Below, one piece after another: positions 23,491 to 35,790 of a DNA stretch of 64,000 nucleotides; position 1 is the first letter of the stretch; each line of letters opens with the position of its first letter. The notes beneath the pieces were generated by a model. That model was not told where the DNA came from, did not search any database, and saw nothing but the letters and a program-made list of their open reading frames with translations. Source of the DNA: Hordeum vulgare subsp. vulgare (taxonomy: Eukaryota > Streptophyta > Magnoliopsida > Poales > Poaceae). The translations under genes were made by a program, and so were the position numbers. The stretch spans positions 321,977,186 to 322,041,185 of the forward strand of contig NC_058520.1 of the NCBI RefSeq assembly GCF_904849725.1. The letters run 5' to 3'.

Positions 23491-25411
23491 TTTTGATGAT
23501 GATTGTGAAGAAGAATTTGACATACTTAAGAAGGCCTTGGTAACTGCACCTATTGTTGAACCACCTGATTGGAACCTACCTTTTGAAATTATGTGTGATG
23601 CTAGTGATTATGCTGTTGGTGTTGTTCTAGGAAAAAGAGTTGATAAGAAATTAAATGTTATTCATTATGCTAGTAAAACTCTAGATATTGCCCAAAGAAA
23701 CTATGCTACTACTGAAAAAGAATTTTTAGCAGTTGTGTTTGCATGTGATAAGTTCATATCTTATATTGTTGATTCCAAAGTTACTATTCACACTGATCAT
23801 GCTGCTCTTAAATATCTCATGGAAAAGAAAGATGCTAAACCTAGACTTATTAGATGGGTTCTCTTTCTACAAGAATTTGATTTGCATGTTGTTGATAGGA
23901 TGGGTGCTGAGAACCCCGTAGCAGATAACTTGTCTAGGTTAGAGAATGTTCTTGATGACCCACAACCTATTGATGATAGCTTTCCTGATGAACAATTAAA
24001 TGTGATCAATGCTTCACGTAGTACACCATGGTATGCTGATTATGCTAATTATATTGGTTCTAAATATATACCACCTAGTTTCACTTACCCACAAAAGAAA
24101 AAGTTCTTTTATGATTTGAGACATTACTTTTGGGATGATCCTCACCTTTATAAAGAAGGAGTAGATGGTGTTATTACACATTGTGTACCTGAGCATGAAC
24201 AGGGACATATCCTACAGAAGTGTCACTCAAAGGCTTATGGAGGACACCATGCGGGAGATAGAACTGCACACAAGGTATTGCAATCCGATTTTTATTGGCC
24301 TACTCTCTCCAAGGATGCTCGTAAGTTTGTCTTGTCTTGTGATGAATGTCAAAGAATAGGTAATATCAGTAAACGTCAAGAAATGCCTATGAATTATTCA
24401 CTTGTTATTGAACCATTTCATGTTTGGGGTTTTGATTATATGGGACCTTTTCCAAAGTCCAATGGATTTACTCATATTCTAGTTGTTGTTGATTACGTTA
24501 CTAAGTGGGTAGAAGCTACCACAACTAGTAGTGCTGATCAGAACACCTCTATTAGGATGCTTAAAGAAGTTATTTTTCCTAGATTTGGAGTCCCTAGATA
24601 TTTAATGATAAATGGTGGTTCACATTTTATTCATGGTGATTTCCGTAAAATGCTTGCTAAGTATGATGTCAACCATAGAATTGCATCTCCTTATCATCCT
24701 CAATCTAGTGGCCAAGTAGAGTTAAGTAATAGAGAAATTAAATTAATTTTGCAAAAGACTGTTAATAGGTCTAAAAAGAATTGGTATAAGAAACTTGATG
24801 ATGCACTGTGGGCTTATAGAATTGCTTATAAGAATCCCATGGGCATGTATCCGTATAAAATGGTTTATGGTAAAGCATGTCATTTACCTCTTGAGCTAGA
24901 GCATAAGGCTTATTGGGCAATCAAAGAGCTCGACTTTGATTTCAAACTTGCTGGTGAGAAGAGGTTATTTGATATTAGCTCACTTGATGAATGGAGAACT
25001 CAGGCATATGAAAATGTCAAGTTGTTTAAAGAAAAAGTTAAGAGGTGGCATGATAATAGGATACAAAAACATGAGTTCAATGTAGTTGATTATGTCTTGC
25101 TATACAATTCTTGTTTAAGATTTTTTGCAGGCAGGCTTCTCTCTAAATGGGAAGATCCTTACATTGTCGAAGAAGTGTATCATTCCGGTGCCATCCAAAT
25201 CAACAACGCGGAAGGTAATTTTTCGAGAGTTGTAAATGGGCAAAGAATCAAGCATTATAATTTAGGTACTCCCATAAATGTTGAAAGCAATATTATTAAT
25301 ACCATAACCCCAGAGGAGTACATAAGGGATATTTACCAGCTTGTTTCAGACTCCAAAAATGAAGAGGTATGTGATTCGGTAAGTAAACCGACTCTAAAAC
25401 TTTTCCAATAG
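23491..25411 (+). pseudogene. RNase H and integrase of the Athila-type element
   Basis: Open frame from 23537. RNase H has its acidic residues in [19 protein letters not shown] and [10 protein letters not shown]. The integrase HHCC zinc finger is [13 protein letters not shown]...CDECQ. In the core, the first Asp is in [10 protein letters not shown] and the Glu in [12 protein letters not shown]. The second catalytic Asp is replaced: the motif reads INGGSHF with AAT (Asn) at 24611-24613, where relatives have SDGGSHF. The C-terminal domain has the usual [20 protein letters not shown]. The reading frame is long and clean but the strand-transfer active site is lost. Confidence 0.88.
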
Positions 25412-25498
25412 ATTTTTTTCTCTATTTTGGAATTTTTAGAAAAATAGAAAATTTTAAAGTAGTCCGGAAAGCGCACGAGGAGGCGACAAGCCTGCCAC

Positions 25499-25523
25499 GC
25501 GCGCCCCACCCCCCTGGGCGCGC
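25499..25523. repeat. GC hairpin between pol and the 3' small ORF
   Basis: GCGCGCCC (25499-25506) and GGGCGCGC (25516-25523) form an 8-bp stem with a 9-base C-rich loop. The surrounding sequence (GAGGCGACAAGCCTGCCACGC) resembles the hairpin region of the LTRs of the same element. Confidence 0.65.
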
Positions 25524-25695
25524 CTGGGGGGCTCGCGAGCACCTCATGTGTCTCCCGGACTCTGTTTTCTTGTGGAATACTCTTTTTGGTCGGTAAAAAT
25601 TCATTATATAATCTTCTGAAAGGTCTGACCCTCGTATCACGCAAATATCCTCTGTTGTCGTTTCGAGCATGTTTCTGCCGTAGATTTAAATCAAG

Positions 25696-26112
25696 ATGTC
25701 TTCTGAAGATTCATAGGGGGAGAGTTATGTAGCCGATTACCTTGCTAACCCCAAGGTCTATGGGGACTTGGATCCTTATGGTTGGAACACTGATGAGGAA
25801 GAACATTATGATCCCAAGGGGAAGGAAGGAACAAGTTCTGATGAAGAGAAGGCTCCTCTACCCCAACCTGGAGACATGCATGTGGAATTCAAGAAGTCGA
25901 GCCTCCCTGACTCAAGGAAGAAGCCTAAGATTTTGTTTATCCCTTCTCGTCTTTTCCAGGAGAATAATCAAGAATTATGCCAAAGGGTGTTGAGGCTTGA
26001 AGAGGAAATTAACGATCTGAAGGAGCATAATTTTGTGCTCAAGAGGAAACTAAAGAAATTTAAGAACTCTACAACAACTCCACCACCATCACCTTCGAAG
26101 GAAGACAATTAA
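25696..26112 (+). pseudogene. Small acidic coiled-coil ORF at the 3' end of the Athila-type element
   Basis: ATG at 25696 (MSSEDS) followed by TAG at 25714-25716, then open to TAA 26110-26112, 139 codons in all. Past the stop the protein has an acidic N-terminal half (YGWNTDEEEHYDPKG), a basic patch, a predicted coiled coil (LCQRVLRLEEEINDLKEHN) and a Pro/Ser tail. It sits where Athila elements carry an env-like gene, but I see no membrane segment or signal peptide. It has a sensible start, codon pattern and stop, so it was probably a real gene of the element. Function unknown. Confidence 0.55.
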
Positions 26113-27659
26113 ACATGGGTATGGGAACTCCCCTTGGCTTGTGCCAAGCTTGGGGGAGTTGCCCCGGTATCGTATCATCATCACATCTTTTGCCTTTACC
26201 TTTATCTTAGTTCTATCCTTTTTGGTAATATCTTTATCTAGTAGAATAAAAGTTCTTAGTATGATCTAGGCTTGAGTTTTGCTTTATGTTACCCCCAATG
26301 TAATCGAGTTCGTGAGTTATATAATAAAGAGTGTTTTAGTTAAGGGCCTTGCTTCATGCCATGATCTAAAGAAAAGAATAATAAAAGAACAAAAGCATGA
26401 AAGATCATGTAACGATCTTATGGGAAGTGATGGCTTCACATATAAAAAGAATGTTGATTGAAACTTGTTGTGGGTGGAGAAAGGTAGACCTTGGTCATTG
26501 TTGCAATTAATAGGAAGTAATAAAGAAAGAGAGGTTCACATATAAAAGTATCATCTTTGACACCGTCTATGATTCTGAACACTCATTAAACTATTACAAG
26601 CTAAGAAGTAGATGTTGGACAAGGAAGACAACATAATGAATTATGTTTGCTTGGTTCCGAACAATGTTATATGACTAGAGATCCCTTAGCATGTGACGCT
26701 TGCTTCCACCTCATATCAGCCAAAACTCCGGCACTAAGTAGAGATACTACTTGTGCATCCGTTAACCCTCAACCCAGTTTTGCCATGAGAGTCCACCCTA
26801 CCTACCTATGGATTGAATAAGATCCGTCAAGTAAGTTGTCATCGGTGCAAGCAATAAAACTTTTGCTCCCTAAACATGTATGATCTATTAGTGTGTGGAA
26901 AATAAGCTTTGTACGAACCTGTGACGAGGAAGACATAAAAGCGATGGACTGCATAATAAAGTTCTTTATCACAGGAGGCAATATAAAGTGATGTTCCTTC
27001 ACACTAAGAGATCACACATCCAAACCCCAAAAGCGCATGACAACCTCTGCTTCCCTCTGCGAAGGGCCTATCTTGTAAATTTACTTTTTATCTTTGAAAG
27101 AGTCATGGCGATCGACACCAATTCCTTATTTCGCCATTATCTTGGCTAGCGTCATGTGCTAGGGAAAGATCTATATTCATATATCAACTTGGAAGTAAGT
27201 AATCATGAATTATTATTGTTGACTTTACCCTTGAGGTAAATTGTTGGGAGGCGAAACTATAAGCCCCTATCTTTCTTTGTGTCCAACTTAAACTTTGATC
27301 TCATGAGTACCACATGAGTTTTAGCAATTGTAGAACACTAAAAGATGATTGAGTATGTGGATTTGCTTTACAAGCTCTTATTTGACTCTTTCTGATGCTA
27401 TGATAAATTGCAATTGCTTTAATGACTAAATACTATTGGTTGTTTATTCTCAATAAGGTTCTTGATCCATACTTTACATTGTGAAGGAATTGTCACTTTA
27501 GCATAAGAGATCATATGACGATATTGCTTTTCTAAATATGATCATGATGTCTGCATGTCCATATTGTATTTTATCGAAACCTCTATCTCTAAACATGTGG
27601 GCATATTTATTGATCTCGGCTTCCGCTTGAGGACAAGCGAGGTCGAAGCTTAGGGGAGT
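26113..27659 (+). other. 3' untranslated region and polypurine tract of the Athila-type element
   Basis: About 1.5 kb with no credible ORF. It ends with GAGGTCGAAGCTTAGGGGAGT (approximately 27639-27659), the polypurine tract directly before the 3' LTR. Confidence 0.7.
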
Positions 27660-29188
27660 TGATACGTCCATTTTGCATCATGCTTTTATATTGATATTTA
27701 TTAAATTATGGGCTGTAATTACACATTATGGTACAATACTTATGCCTTTTCTCTCTTATTTTATAAGGTTTACATGAAGAGGGAGAATGCTGGCAACTGG
27801 AATTTTGGGCTAAAAAGGGAACAAGTTTGAGATACCTATTCTGCACAACTCCAAAAGCCATGAAAATCAGCGAGGAGTTATTTTGGAATATAAAAAAATA
27901 CTGGGTGGAAGAAGTACTAAAGGGGAGCCACCAGGAGGCCACAAGCTTGCCACGCGCGCCCTACCCCCCTGGGCGCGCCTGGTGGACTCATGGGCCCCCT
28001 GTTACCCCTCCGGCTCCCATCTTCTTCTATAAGGAGGGTTTTGTCCCAGAAAAAATAAAGAGAGAGCTTTCGGGAAGAAACACCGCCGCCACGAGGCGTA
28101 ACTTGAGCAGAACCAATCTAGAGCTCCGGGAGGGCTGTCCTGCCGGGGAAACTCCCCCCCCCCCCCGGAGGGGGAAATCGTCGCCATCGTCATCACCAAC
28201 ACTCCTCTCATTGGAGGGGACTCATCTCCATCAGCATCTTCATCAGCACCATCTCATATCCAAACCCTAGTTCATCTCTTGTAACCAATCTCCATCTCGC
28301 GACTCCGATTGGTACTTGTAAGGTTGCTAGTAGTGTTAATTACTCCTTGTAGTTGATGCTAGTTTGATTACTCGGTGGAAGATCATATGTTCAGATCCTT
28401 AATGCTATTTAATACCTCTCTCATCATGAACATAATTATGCTTTGTGAGTAGTTACGTTTGATCCTGAGGACATGGGATAAGTCTTGCTATAAGTAGTCA
28501 TGTGAATTTGGTATTCGTTTGATATTTTGATGCGTTGTATGTTGTCTTTCCTCTAGTGGTGTTATGTGAACGTCGACTACATAACAATTCACCATTATTT
28601 GGGCCTAGAGGTAGACATTGGGAAGTAATAAGTAGATGATGGGTTGCTAGAGTGACAGAAGCTTAAACCCTAGTTTATGTGTTGCTTCGTAAGGGGCTGA
28701 TTTGGATCCACTAGTTTAATGGTATGGTTAGACTTTGTCTTAATTCTTCTTTCGTAGTTGCAGATGCTTGCGAGAGGGGTTAATCATAAGTGGGATGTTT
28801 GTCCAAGTAAGGATGGCACCCAAGCACCGGTCCACCCACATATCAAACTATCAAAGTAGCGAACGCGAACCATATGAACATAATGAAAACTAGCTTGACA
28901 GAAATTCCCATGTGTCCTCGGGAGCGCTTTACCCTATATAAGAGTTCATCGAGGCTTGTCCCTTGCTACAAAAGGGATTGGTCCGTGTTGCTGCACCTTT
29001 GTTACTATTGTTACTTGCTACACGTTATGAATTATCTTATCACACAACTATCTGTTACCGATAATTTCAGTGCCTGCAGAGAATACCTTGCTGAAAACCA
29101 TTTCTCATTTCCTTCTGCTCCTCGTTGGGTTCAACACTCTTACTTATCAAAAGGACTATGATAGATCCCCTACACTTGTGGGTCATCA
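27660..29188 (+). repeat. 3' LTR of the Athila-type element
   Basis: 1529 bp, TGATACGTCC...GGGTCATCA, followed by target duplication AGCCT. It is collinear with 19004-20527 apart from point differences and a longer C run (about 28147-28160). Confidence 0.88.
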
Positions 29189-29565
29189 AGCCTCTCGAAG
29201 CGATTGAAGAGATTGCTAAGAACATCAACACGAGAGTCACACTGAGTTGATACTCCTTCATTGACTTTGGACAGCCTTTCCCAGGTTAGTTTTGCTGAGC
29301 CCAAAGCGCTCACTCTGCCATACTTACCTTTGCTCAGATGGCCACAAATGATATTCTTTGCTTGAGAATCAAGTTGCTTGAATTTCTTCACATCAGCGGC
29401 AGAGACAGTAGCAGTGATGGAGGGAACACCTTGTTCCACAATATACCAGAGATCATTGTCAATAGCTTGTAGATGCATCTGCATCTTGGTCTTCTAGAAG
29501 GGAAAGTCCTTTCCTTTGAAAGTAGGACATCCTGTAGTAACCTTGATCATGCCTGCAGTCGACAT
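29189..29565 (-). pseudogene. gag of SIRE A, 5' part
   Basis: ATG on the minus strand at 29565 (MSTAGMIKV...). The frame has TAG at 29494-29496, where the motif context (FPF-stop-KTKM) suggests a former Trp, then continues through ITATVSAADVKKFKQLD and WERLSKVNEG to the Athila-type insertion site. This is the N-terminal copia gag domain; the rest lies at 19003 and below. Confidence 0.8.
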
Positions 29566-29620
29566 AACTAAAACTCCAGGTGGTTAAACCAAAATCACAC
29601 AGAACAAGGGAGTACCTTGC

Positions 29621-29632
29621 TCTGATACCAAT
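29621..29632 (-). other. Primer binding site of SIRE A
   Basis: The minus strand reads TGGTATCAGAGC two bases after the LTR end, complementary to the 3' end of initiator tRNA-Met. It is the usual copia site and marks the 5' end of the internal region. Confidence 0.85.
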
Positions 29633-30223
29633 TGAAACTGCGTTATATCGACTAAAGGGGGGTGAATAGGAGATTTTTAGAATTTCATCACTGAGGAAAT
29701 TCCTCACTGATGAATAACTTGCAGTCGAAACAACAAAGGATGAGGGGCGCAAAGTATCACTACAGCAGTTTTCAAGATGAGGAATATGATAAACAGTTTG
29801 CACAGTATGCAGGCTCAGAGTAAGCAGGTGAGGATTAACTTGCGTGAAGAATTTGAGGTTGAGGAAATTTAGAGAAAGTCTTCATCAAATTCTTCAAACA
29901 GTGACAATGAAAATCTTCAAAATACAATATTGATGAATTGAAAGAGTTGAAGAAATAGAACCCGTATCAAAGTGAAGACATTGGTTGATGACTGAGTTGA
30001 AGAAATCTTCAGTTGTACGTCTGGTTTGGAGCGGCTTGGTATTGAAACCAAAATACACACAGTCCCGGGACACACAGTCCCTACCGTATTACCCTTGAGC
30101 TAACGACACACAGTCCTCGCCCAACACTCGTGGTAAGTCTTCAGGGCAGACTTCCAAACCCTCACAAACTTGGTCACCCGACGATCCACAATTGATTGCT
30201 GGATTGCTCTAGACCATGACGCC

Positions 30224-32053
30224 TGTTGGAAATATGCTCTAGAGGCAATAATAAATTAGTTATTAGTATATTTACTTGTTCATAATAATCATTTATTATC
30301 CATGCTAGAATTGTATTGATTGGAAACTCAAATTCATGTGGGGATACATAGACAACACGCTGTCCCTAGTGAGCCTTTAGTTGACTAGTTCGTTGATCAA
30401 AGATGGTCAAGGTTTCCTGGCCATAGGCAAGTGTTGTCACTTGATAACGGGATCACATCATTAGGAGAATCATGTGATGGACAAGACCCAAATTATATAC
30501 GTAGCATATTGATCGTGTCATTTTATTGCTATTGTTTTCTGCGTGTCAACGTATTTATTCCTATGACCATGAGATCATATAACTCACTGGCACCAGAGGA
30601 ATACTTTGTGTGTATCAAACGTCACAACATAACTGGGTGACTATAAAGGTACTCTACAGGTATCTTCGAAGGTGTCGGTTGAGTTAGTATGGATCAAGAC
30701 TGGGATTTGTCACTCCGTGTGACGGAGAGGTATCTCGGGGCCTACTCGGTAGTACAACATCACACACAAGCCTTGCAAGCAATGTGACTAAGTGTAAGTC
30801 ACGGGATCTTGTATTATGGAATGAGTAAAGAGAGTTGTCGGTAACGAGATTGAAATAGGTATGGGGATACCGACGATCGAATCTCGGGCAAGTAACATAC
30901 CAAAGGACAAAGGGAATGATATACGGGATTATATGAATCCTTGACACTAAGGTTCAACCGCTAAGATCTTCGGAGAATCTGTAGGATCCAATATGGGCAT
31001 CCAGGTCCTGCTATTGGATATTGACCGAGGAGTGCCTCAGGGCATTTCTACATAGTTCTCGAACACGCAGGGTCTACACACTTAAGGTTCGATGATGTTT
31101 TAGCATAGTTGAGTTATATGTGTGGTTACAGAATGTTGTTCGGAGTCCCGGACGAGATCGCAGATGTCACGTGGGTTTCCAGAAAGGTCCGGAAACGAAG
31201 ATTGATATATAGGATGGCTTCATTTGGTTACAGGTAGGTTTTTGGGCATTACTGGGAATGTACCGGGAGTGACGAATGGGTTCTGACAGTTCACCGGGAG
31301 GGGGGCAACCCACCCGGGGGAAGCCCAATGGCCCTAGGGGTGGCGCACCAGCCCTTAGTGGGCTGGTGGAACAGACCAAGAGGGCCATGGCGCCAAGGAA
31401 AGAAAACCAAAGAAAGCGAAAAAAAAGGTGGGAAGGAAGAGAAGGACTCCACTTTCCAATCCTAATTGGAGTAGGATTGTAGTAGGACTCCCCCTCTCCC
31501 TTGGCCGGGGCACCCTTGAGCGCTTGGCTCTCAAGGCAAGACTCCTCCCCCTCCCTCCTATATATAGTGGTGATTTAGGGTTGATTTGGGACAACTTTTT
31601 GCCACGTGCAACTCAGATCTAGACACCATAGTTCTTCCTCTAGATCGAACTTCTTCGGAGCTCGCGCAGAGCCCTGCAGGAGTAGATCGTCACCACCACC
31701 AGAGCGTCGTCATGCTGCCGGAGAACTCATCTACTTATCCGTCTTTCTTGCTGGATCAAAAAGGCCAAGATCATCATCGAGCTGTACTTGTGTTGAACGC
31801 GGAGGTGTCGTCCGTTCGGCACTAGATCAGAACACATCATGGGACGGATCGCGGGATGGTTCGTGGGACGGTACGTGGGGCGGATCGAGGGACATGAAGA
31901 TGTTCTACTACATCAATCGCGTTTCTTAATGCTTCCTGCTGTGCGATCTACAAGGGTAGGTAGATCCAAATCTCCTCTCGTAGATGGACATCACCATTAT
32001 AGGTCTTCGTGTGCGTAGGAATTTTTTTGTTTCCCATGCAATGTTCCCCATCA
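30224..32053 (+). repeat. 5' LTR of the Angela-like element
   Basis: 1830 bp, TGTTGGAAAT...TTCCCCATCA. TATATATAG at 31559-31567 is the likely TATA box and a GATCGTCACCACCACC-type leader follows. The internal sequence after it starts GTGGCATCATGATTGCGG, a diverged tRNA-Met primer site. Confidence 0.9.
31559..31567 (+). promoter_or_regulatory. TATA box of the Angela-like 5' LTR
   Basis: TATATATAG in the conserved promoter region of the LTR; the 3' LTR has a shortened TATATAATG at 37126-37134. Confidence 0.55.
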
Positions 32054-33899
32054 GTGGCATCATGATTGCGGTTCATGCGTAGATGTTATCTCGAGTAGAA
32101 CACAAAGGGTTTTGTGGACGGTGATGTTCGATTTGCTTCCCTCCTTAGTCTTTTCTCGATTCGGCGGTATTGTTGGATTGAAGCGGCCCGAACCGACATT
32201 ATTCGTACGCTTACGAAAGACTGGTTTCATCGATTGACATGCAACCTCGTTGCATAAAGATGACTGGCAGGTGTCAGTTTCTTCAACTTTAGTTGAATTG
32301 GTTTTGACCGAGGCAGTCCTTGGAGAGGTTAAATAGCAATTTGCACATCTCCGTTGTGGTTTTGCGTAAGTAAGATGCGATCATACTAGATTCCCATAGC
32401 AGCCACGTAAAACATGCAACAACAAATTAGAGGACGTCTAACTTGTTTTTGCAGGGTATACTTTTGATGTGATATGGACAATGACGTGATGTGATATATT
32501 TGATGTATGAGATGATCATGATGGTACGGCAATGGTACGGCAACCGGCAGGACCCATAGGGTTGTCTTTAAACTAATGTTTGTGATTGCAGATGCGTTTA
32601 CTATATTGCTAGGATGTAGCTTTAGTAGTAATTGCATAAGTAGCACGACAACCTCGATGGCGACACGTTGATGGAGATCATGGTGTGGCGCCGGTGATAA
32701 GAAGATTGTGCCGGTGCTATTGTGATGGAGATCAAGAAGCAGAAGATGATGACCATATCATGTCACTTATGAATTGCATGTGCTGTTAATCCTTTTATGC
32801 ACCTTATTTTTCTTAGAACGACGGTAGAATTATGAGGTGATCTCTCACTTATGAATTGCATGTGTGTACTTTACTAGTACTCCTAGTAGCACGAGGGTAT
32901 TAGATACCGGTTCGATTGCTAAGTGATTAGTAAATCGAAATAAAAGCTACGGAATAAACAGAGACTAGCTGAAGGCGAGGTTACGATAAGTGTTGGAAAT
33001 GTTTCCAAGGTTGATGTGATCAAACATCGCACGCTCCCTCTATCATCGGGATTGGTGTTAAACCTAAATAGTTGTTATTTGGTGTTTGCGTTGAGCATGA
33101 ACATGATTGGATCGTGTTTATTGCAAAACGATTATTCATTTAAAAAGAATAATAGTTATTCTGTTTGCTTAAATAATTACCTTCAAAGGTTTATTGAATC
33201 TCGATCGTAGTGCTACACATGTTCGTAATATTGGTGCCAAAAGATACAAAGTAATAATGATAGCACCACTTAGTTGTGGCACTCCCACTTGAATCTTGTT
33301 GGTGTAAAATGCATGAAGAGGCTCCATGCTGATGGATCTTCGTACTCACTCATATTTGAAACGTTTGAGACATGCAAACCACACCTGTTGATGCAAAACG
33401 CATGAAGAAACTCCATACGGATGGATTGTTTGGATTCACCTGATTTTGAATCAGTTGAGACATGCAAAATCATACCACATGGAACAAGAAAGTGACTTGT
33501 TGGAAGTAATACATTTTTTATGTGTACAGTGCAATGAGTGTTGAGGCAGGCAGTGTATATCGTTATGTTCTTACTTCACTGACGATTTGAGTAGATACAG
33601 GAGTATTTTCTTGATGAATCACAAGTCTGAAATATTGAAAAGTTCAACACTATTTCAGAGTGAAGATCATCGTGACAAGAGGACAAACTGTCTACGATGT
33701 GATCATAGAGATGAATATCTGAGTTAGGAATTTTGGTACACAGTTAAGACAATGTGGAAATTGTTTCGTAATTCATGCCACCTAGAACACCATAGTGTCA
33801 TGGTGTGTCCTAACGTCATAGCCACGCCCTATTAGATATGGTGCATACTATGATGTCTCTTATCAAATTACCACTATCATTTATGGGCTATGCATTAGA
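32054..33899 (+). other. 5' internal region of the Angela-like element
   Basis: Primer-site remnant and leader followed by about 1.5 kb where gag should lie. I cannot recognise gag motifs or a CCHC knuckle in any frame; the sequence is too decayed or gag is deleted. Confidence 0.5.
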
Positions 33900-35777
33900 G
33901 ACAACCGCATTCACTTTAAATAGGGCACCGCGTATTTCTGTTGAGATGACATTGTATAGATTATGGTTTGGAGAAACCTAAGTTGTCGTTTCTTGAAAGT
34001 TTGGGCCTGCGGTGCTTATGTGAAAAGGTTGTAGTCTAATAAGCTCGAACCCAAAGCGGATAAATGCATCTTCATAGGATATCCAAAACACTTGGGTACA
34101 TCTCCTATCTCAAATCCGGAAGCAAAGTGTTTGTTTCTTGAAACGGGTCCTTTCTCGAGGAAAGGTTTCTCCCGGAAGAATTGAGTGGGAGGGTGGTGGA
34201 ACTTGATGAGGTTAGTGAACCGTCACTTCAACCAGTGTGTAGCAGGGCGCAGGAAGTTGTTCCTGTGGCGCCTACACCAATTGAAGTGGAAACTGATGAT
34301 GGTGATCATTGAGCTTCGGATCAAGTTACTACAAACCTCGTAGGCGACAAGGTCGCGTACTACTACAGAGTGGTAAGGTAACCCTATCTTGGAGGTCATG
34401 TTATTGAACAATAATGAACCCACGAGCTATGGAGAAGCGATGGTGGGCCCGGATTCCGACAAATGGGTGGAGGCCATGAAATCCGAGAGGGGATCCATGT
34501 AGACTTTGGAAGAACTACTTGATGGTCATAAAACTATTGAGTAAAGATGGATCTTTGAAAATAAGATACACGATGATGGTGAAAAGTCACCATTAAGAAA
34601 AGCTCGACTTGTCGCATAGATGTTTCTGACAAGATCAAAGAGTTGACTATGATGAGAGTTTCTCACTCATAGCGATGCTAAAAGTCTGTTGGAATTATGT
34701 TAGTAGTTGCTGCATTATTTATGAACTATTGCACATAGGATGTCAAAACATTGTTTCCTCGACGGTTTGCTTGAGGAAAGGTTGTATGTGATACAACCAG
34801 AAGGTTTTCTCAATCCTAAGGTTGCTAACAAGTATGCAAGCTCCAGCGATCCTTCAATGGACTGGTGCAAGCATCTCGGAATTGGAATATACGCTTTGAT
34901 GAGATGATCAAAGCTTTTGGGTTTGTACAAGGTTTATGAGAAACTTGTATTTCCAAAGAAGTGAGTGGGAGCACTATAGAATTTCTGATAAGTATATGTG
35001 GTTGACATATTGTTGATCGGAAGTGATGTAGAATTTCTGTGAAGCATAAAGGTTGTTTGAAAGGGGTTTTTCAAAGGAAGACCTGGATAGAGCTACTTGA
35101 ACATTGAGCATCAAGATCTATGGAGATAGATCAAAATGCTAAACAAAACTTTCAAATGAAATGCATGCCTTGACAAGTTTTTGAAGGAGTTCAAAATATA
35201 TCAGCAAAGAAGGAGTTCTTGACTGGGTTGTAAGGTGTGAATTTGAGTAAGACTCAAAAGCCCGACCACGGCAGAAGAAAGAGAAAGGACGAAGGTCGTC
35301 CCCTATGCCTTAGCTGTAGACTCTACAGTATGCCATGTTGTATACTGCATCTTATGTGTGCCTTGCCACACGTCCATTAAGAGGTACACAGAGTGATGCA
35401 AGATTGAATCACTGAACAGCGGTCAAAGTTCTCCTTAGTAACTAATGGACTAAGGAATTTTTCTCGATTATGGAGGTGGTTAAAGAGTTCGTCATAAAGG
35501 ATTACGTTGATGCAAGCTTTGACACTAATCCGAATAACTATGAGTAGTAAAACGAATTCATATAGTAGAGTGGATATTTGGAGTATTTTCGAGTAGCACC
35601 TAGTAGCAGCATCTATAAGATGACATAAAGATTTGTAAAGCACACACGGATCTGAAAGATTCAGAACCGTTGACTAAAAGCTCTCTCACGAGCAAGACGT
35701 GATCAGACCCCAGAACTATATGGGTGTTGGATTCGTTAAAATCACATGGTGATGTGAACTAGATTATTGACTCTAGT
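33900..35777 (+). pseudogene. Decayed pol of the Angela-like element
   Basis: No open frame longer than about 90 codons, but the nucleotide sequence follows Angela/BARE pol. A stretch near 34.0-34.2 kb corresponds to the end of integrase (aligned words for cysteine-rich KLDPKADKCIFIGYPKH-like coding), and 34.54-34.68 kb resembles the RT start (trace of WIFENKIHDDG and DQIKELTMMRV-like reading). Domains are recognised by word similarity to a known family, so placement is approximate. Stops and indels are dense. Confidence 0.55.
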
Positions 35778-35779
35778 GC

Positions 35780-35790
35780 AAGTGGGAGAC
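35780..35790 (+). other. Polypurine tract of the Angela-like element
   Basis: AAGTGGGAGAC immediately before the 3' LTR start, the conserved tract of Angela/BARE elements. Confidence 0.8.

Larger units (their letters stand above)
19004..29188 (+). mobile_element. Athila-lineage gypsy retrotransposon inserted in SIRE A gag
   Basis: A complete 10.2-kb element with LTRs of 1524 and 1529 bp, Athila-type primer site, gag-protease-RT-RNase H-integrase on one strand, a small 3' ORF and polypurine tract. Target duplication is AGACT (18999-19003) versus AGCCT (29189-29193), one mismatch. The SIRE A gag reading frame resumes across the site, which confirms the boundaries. Only a handful of disabling changes are seen, so it is one of the younger insertions. 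The LTR start TGATACGTCCATTTTGCATCATGC is common in Triticeae; I do not assign a family name. Confidence 0.9.

Noticed and set aside
31167..31930. Several frames of 60-107 codons in the Angela-like LTRs
   Set aside because: They overlap each other on both strands, lie in known LTR promoter and leader sequence, and differ between the two LTR copies.
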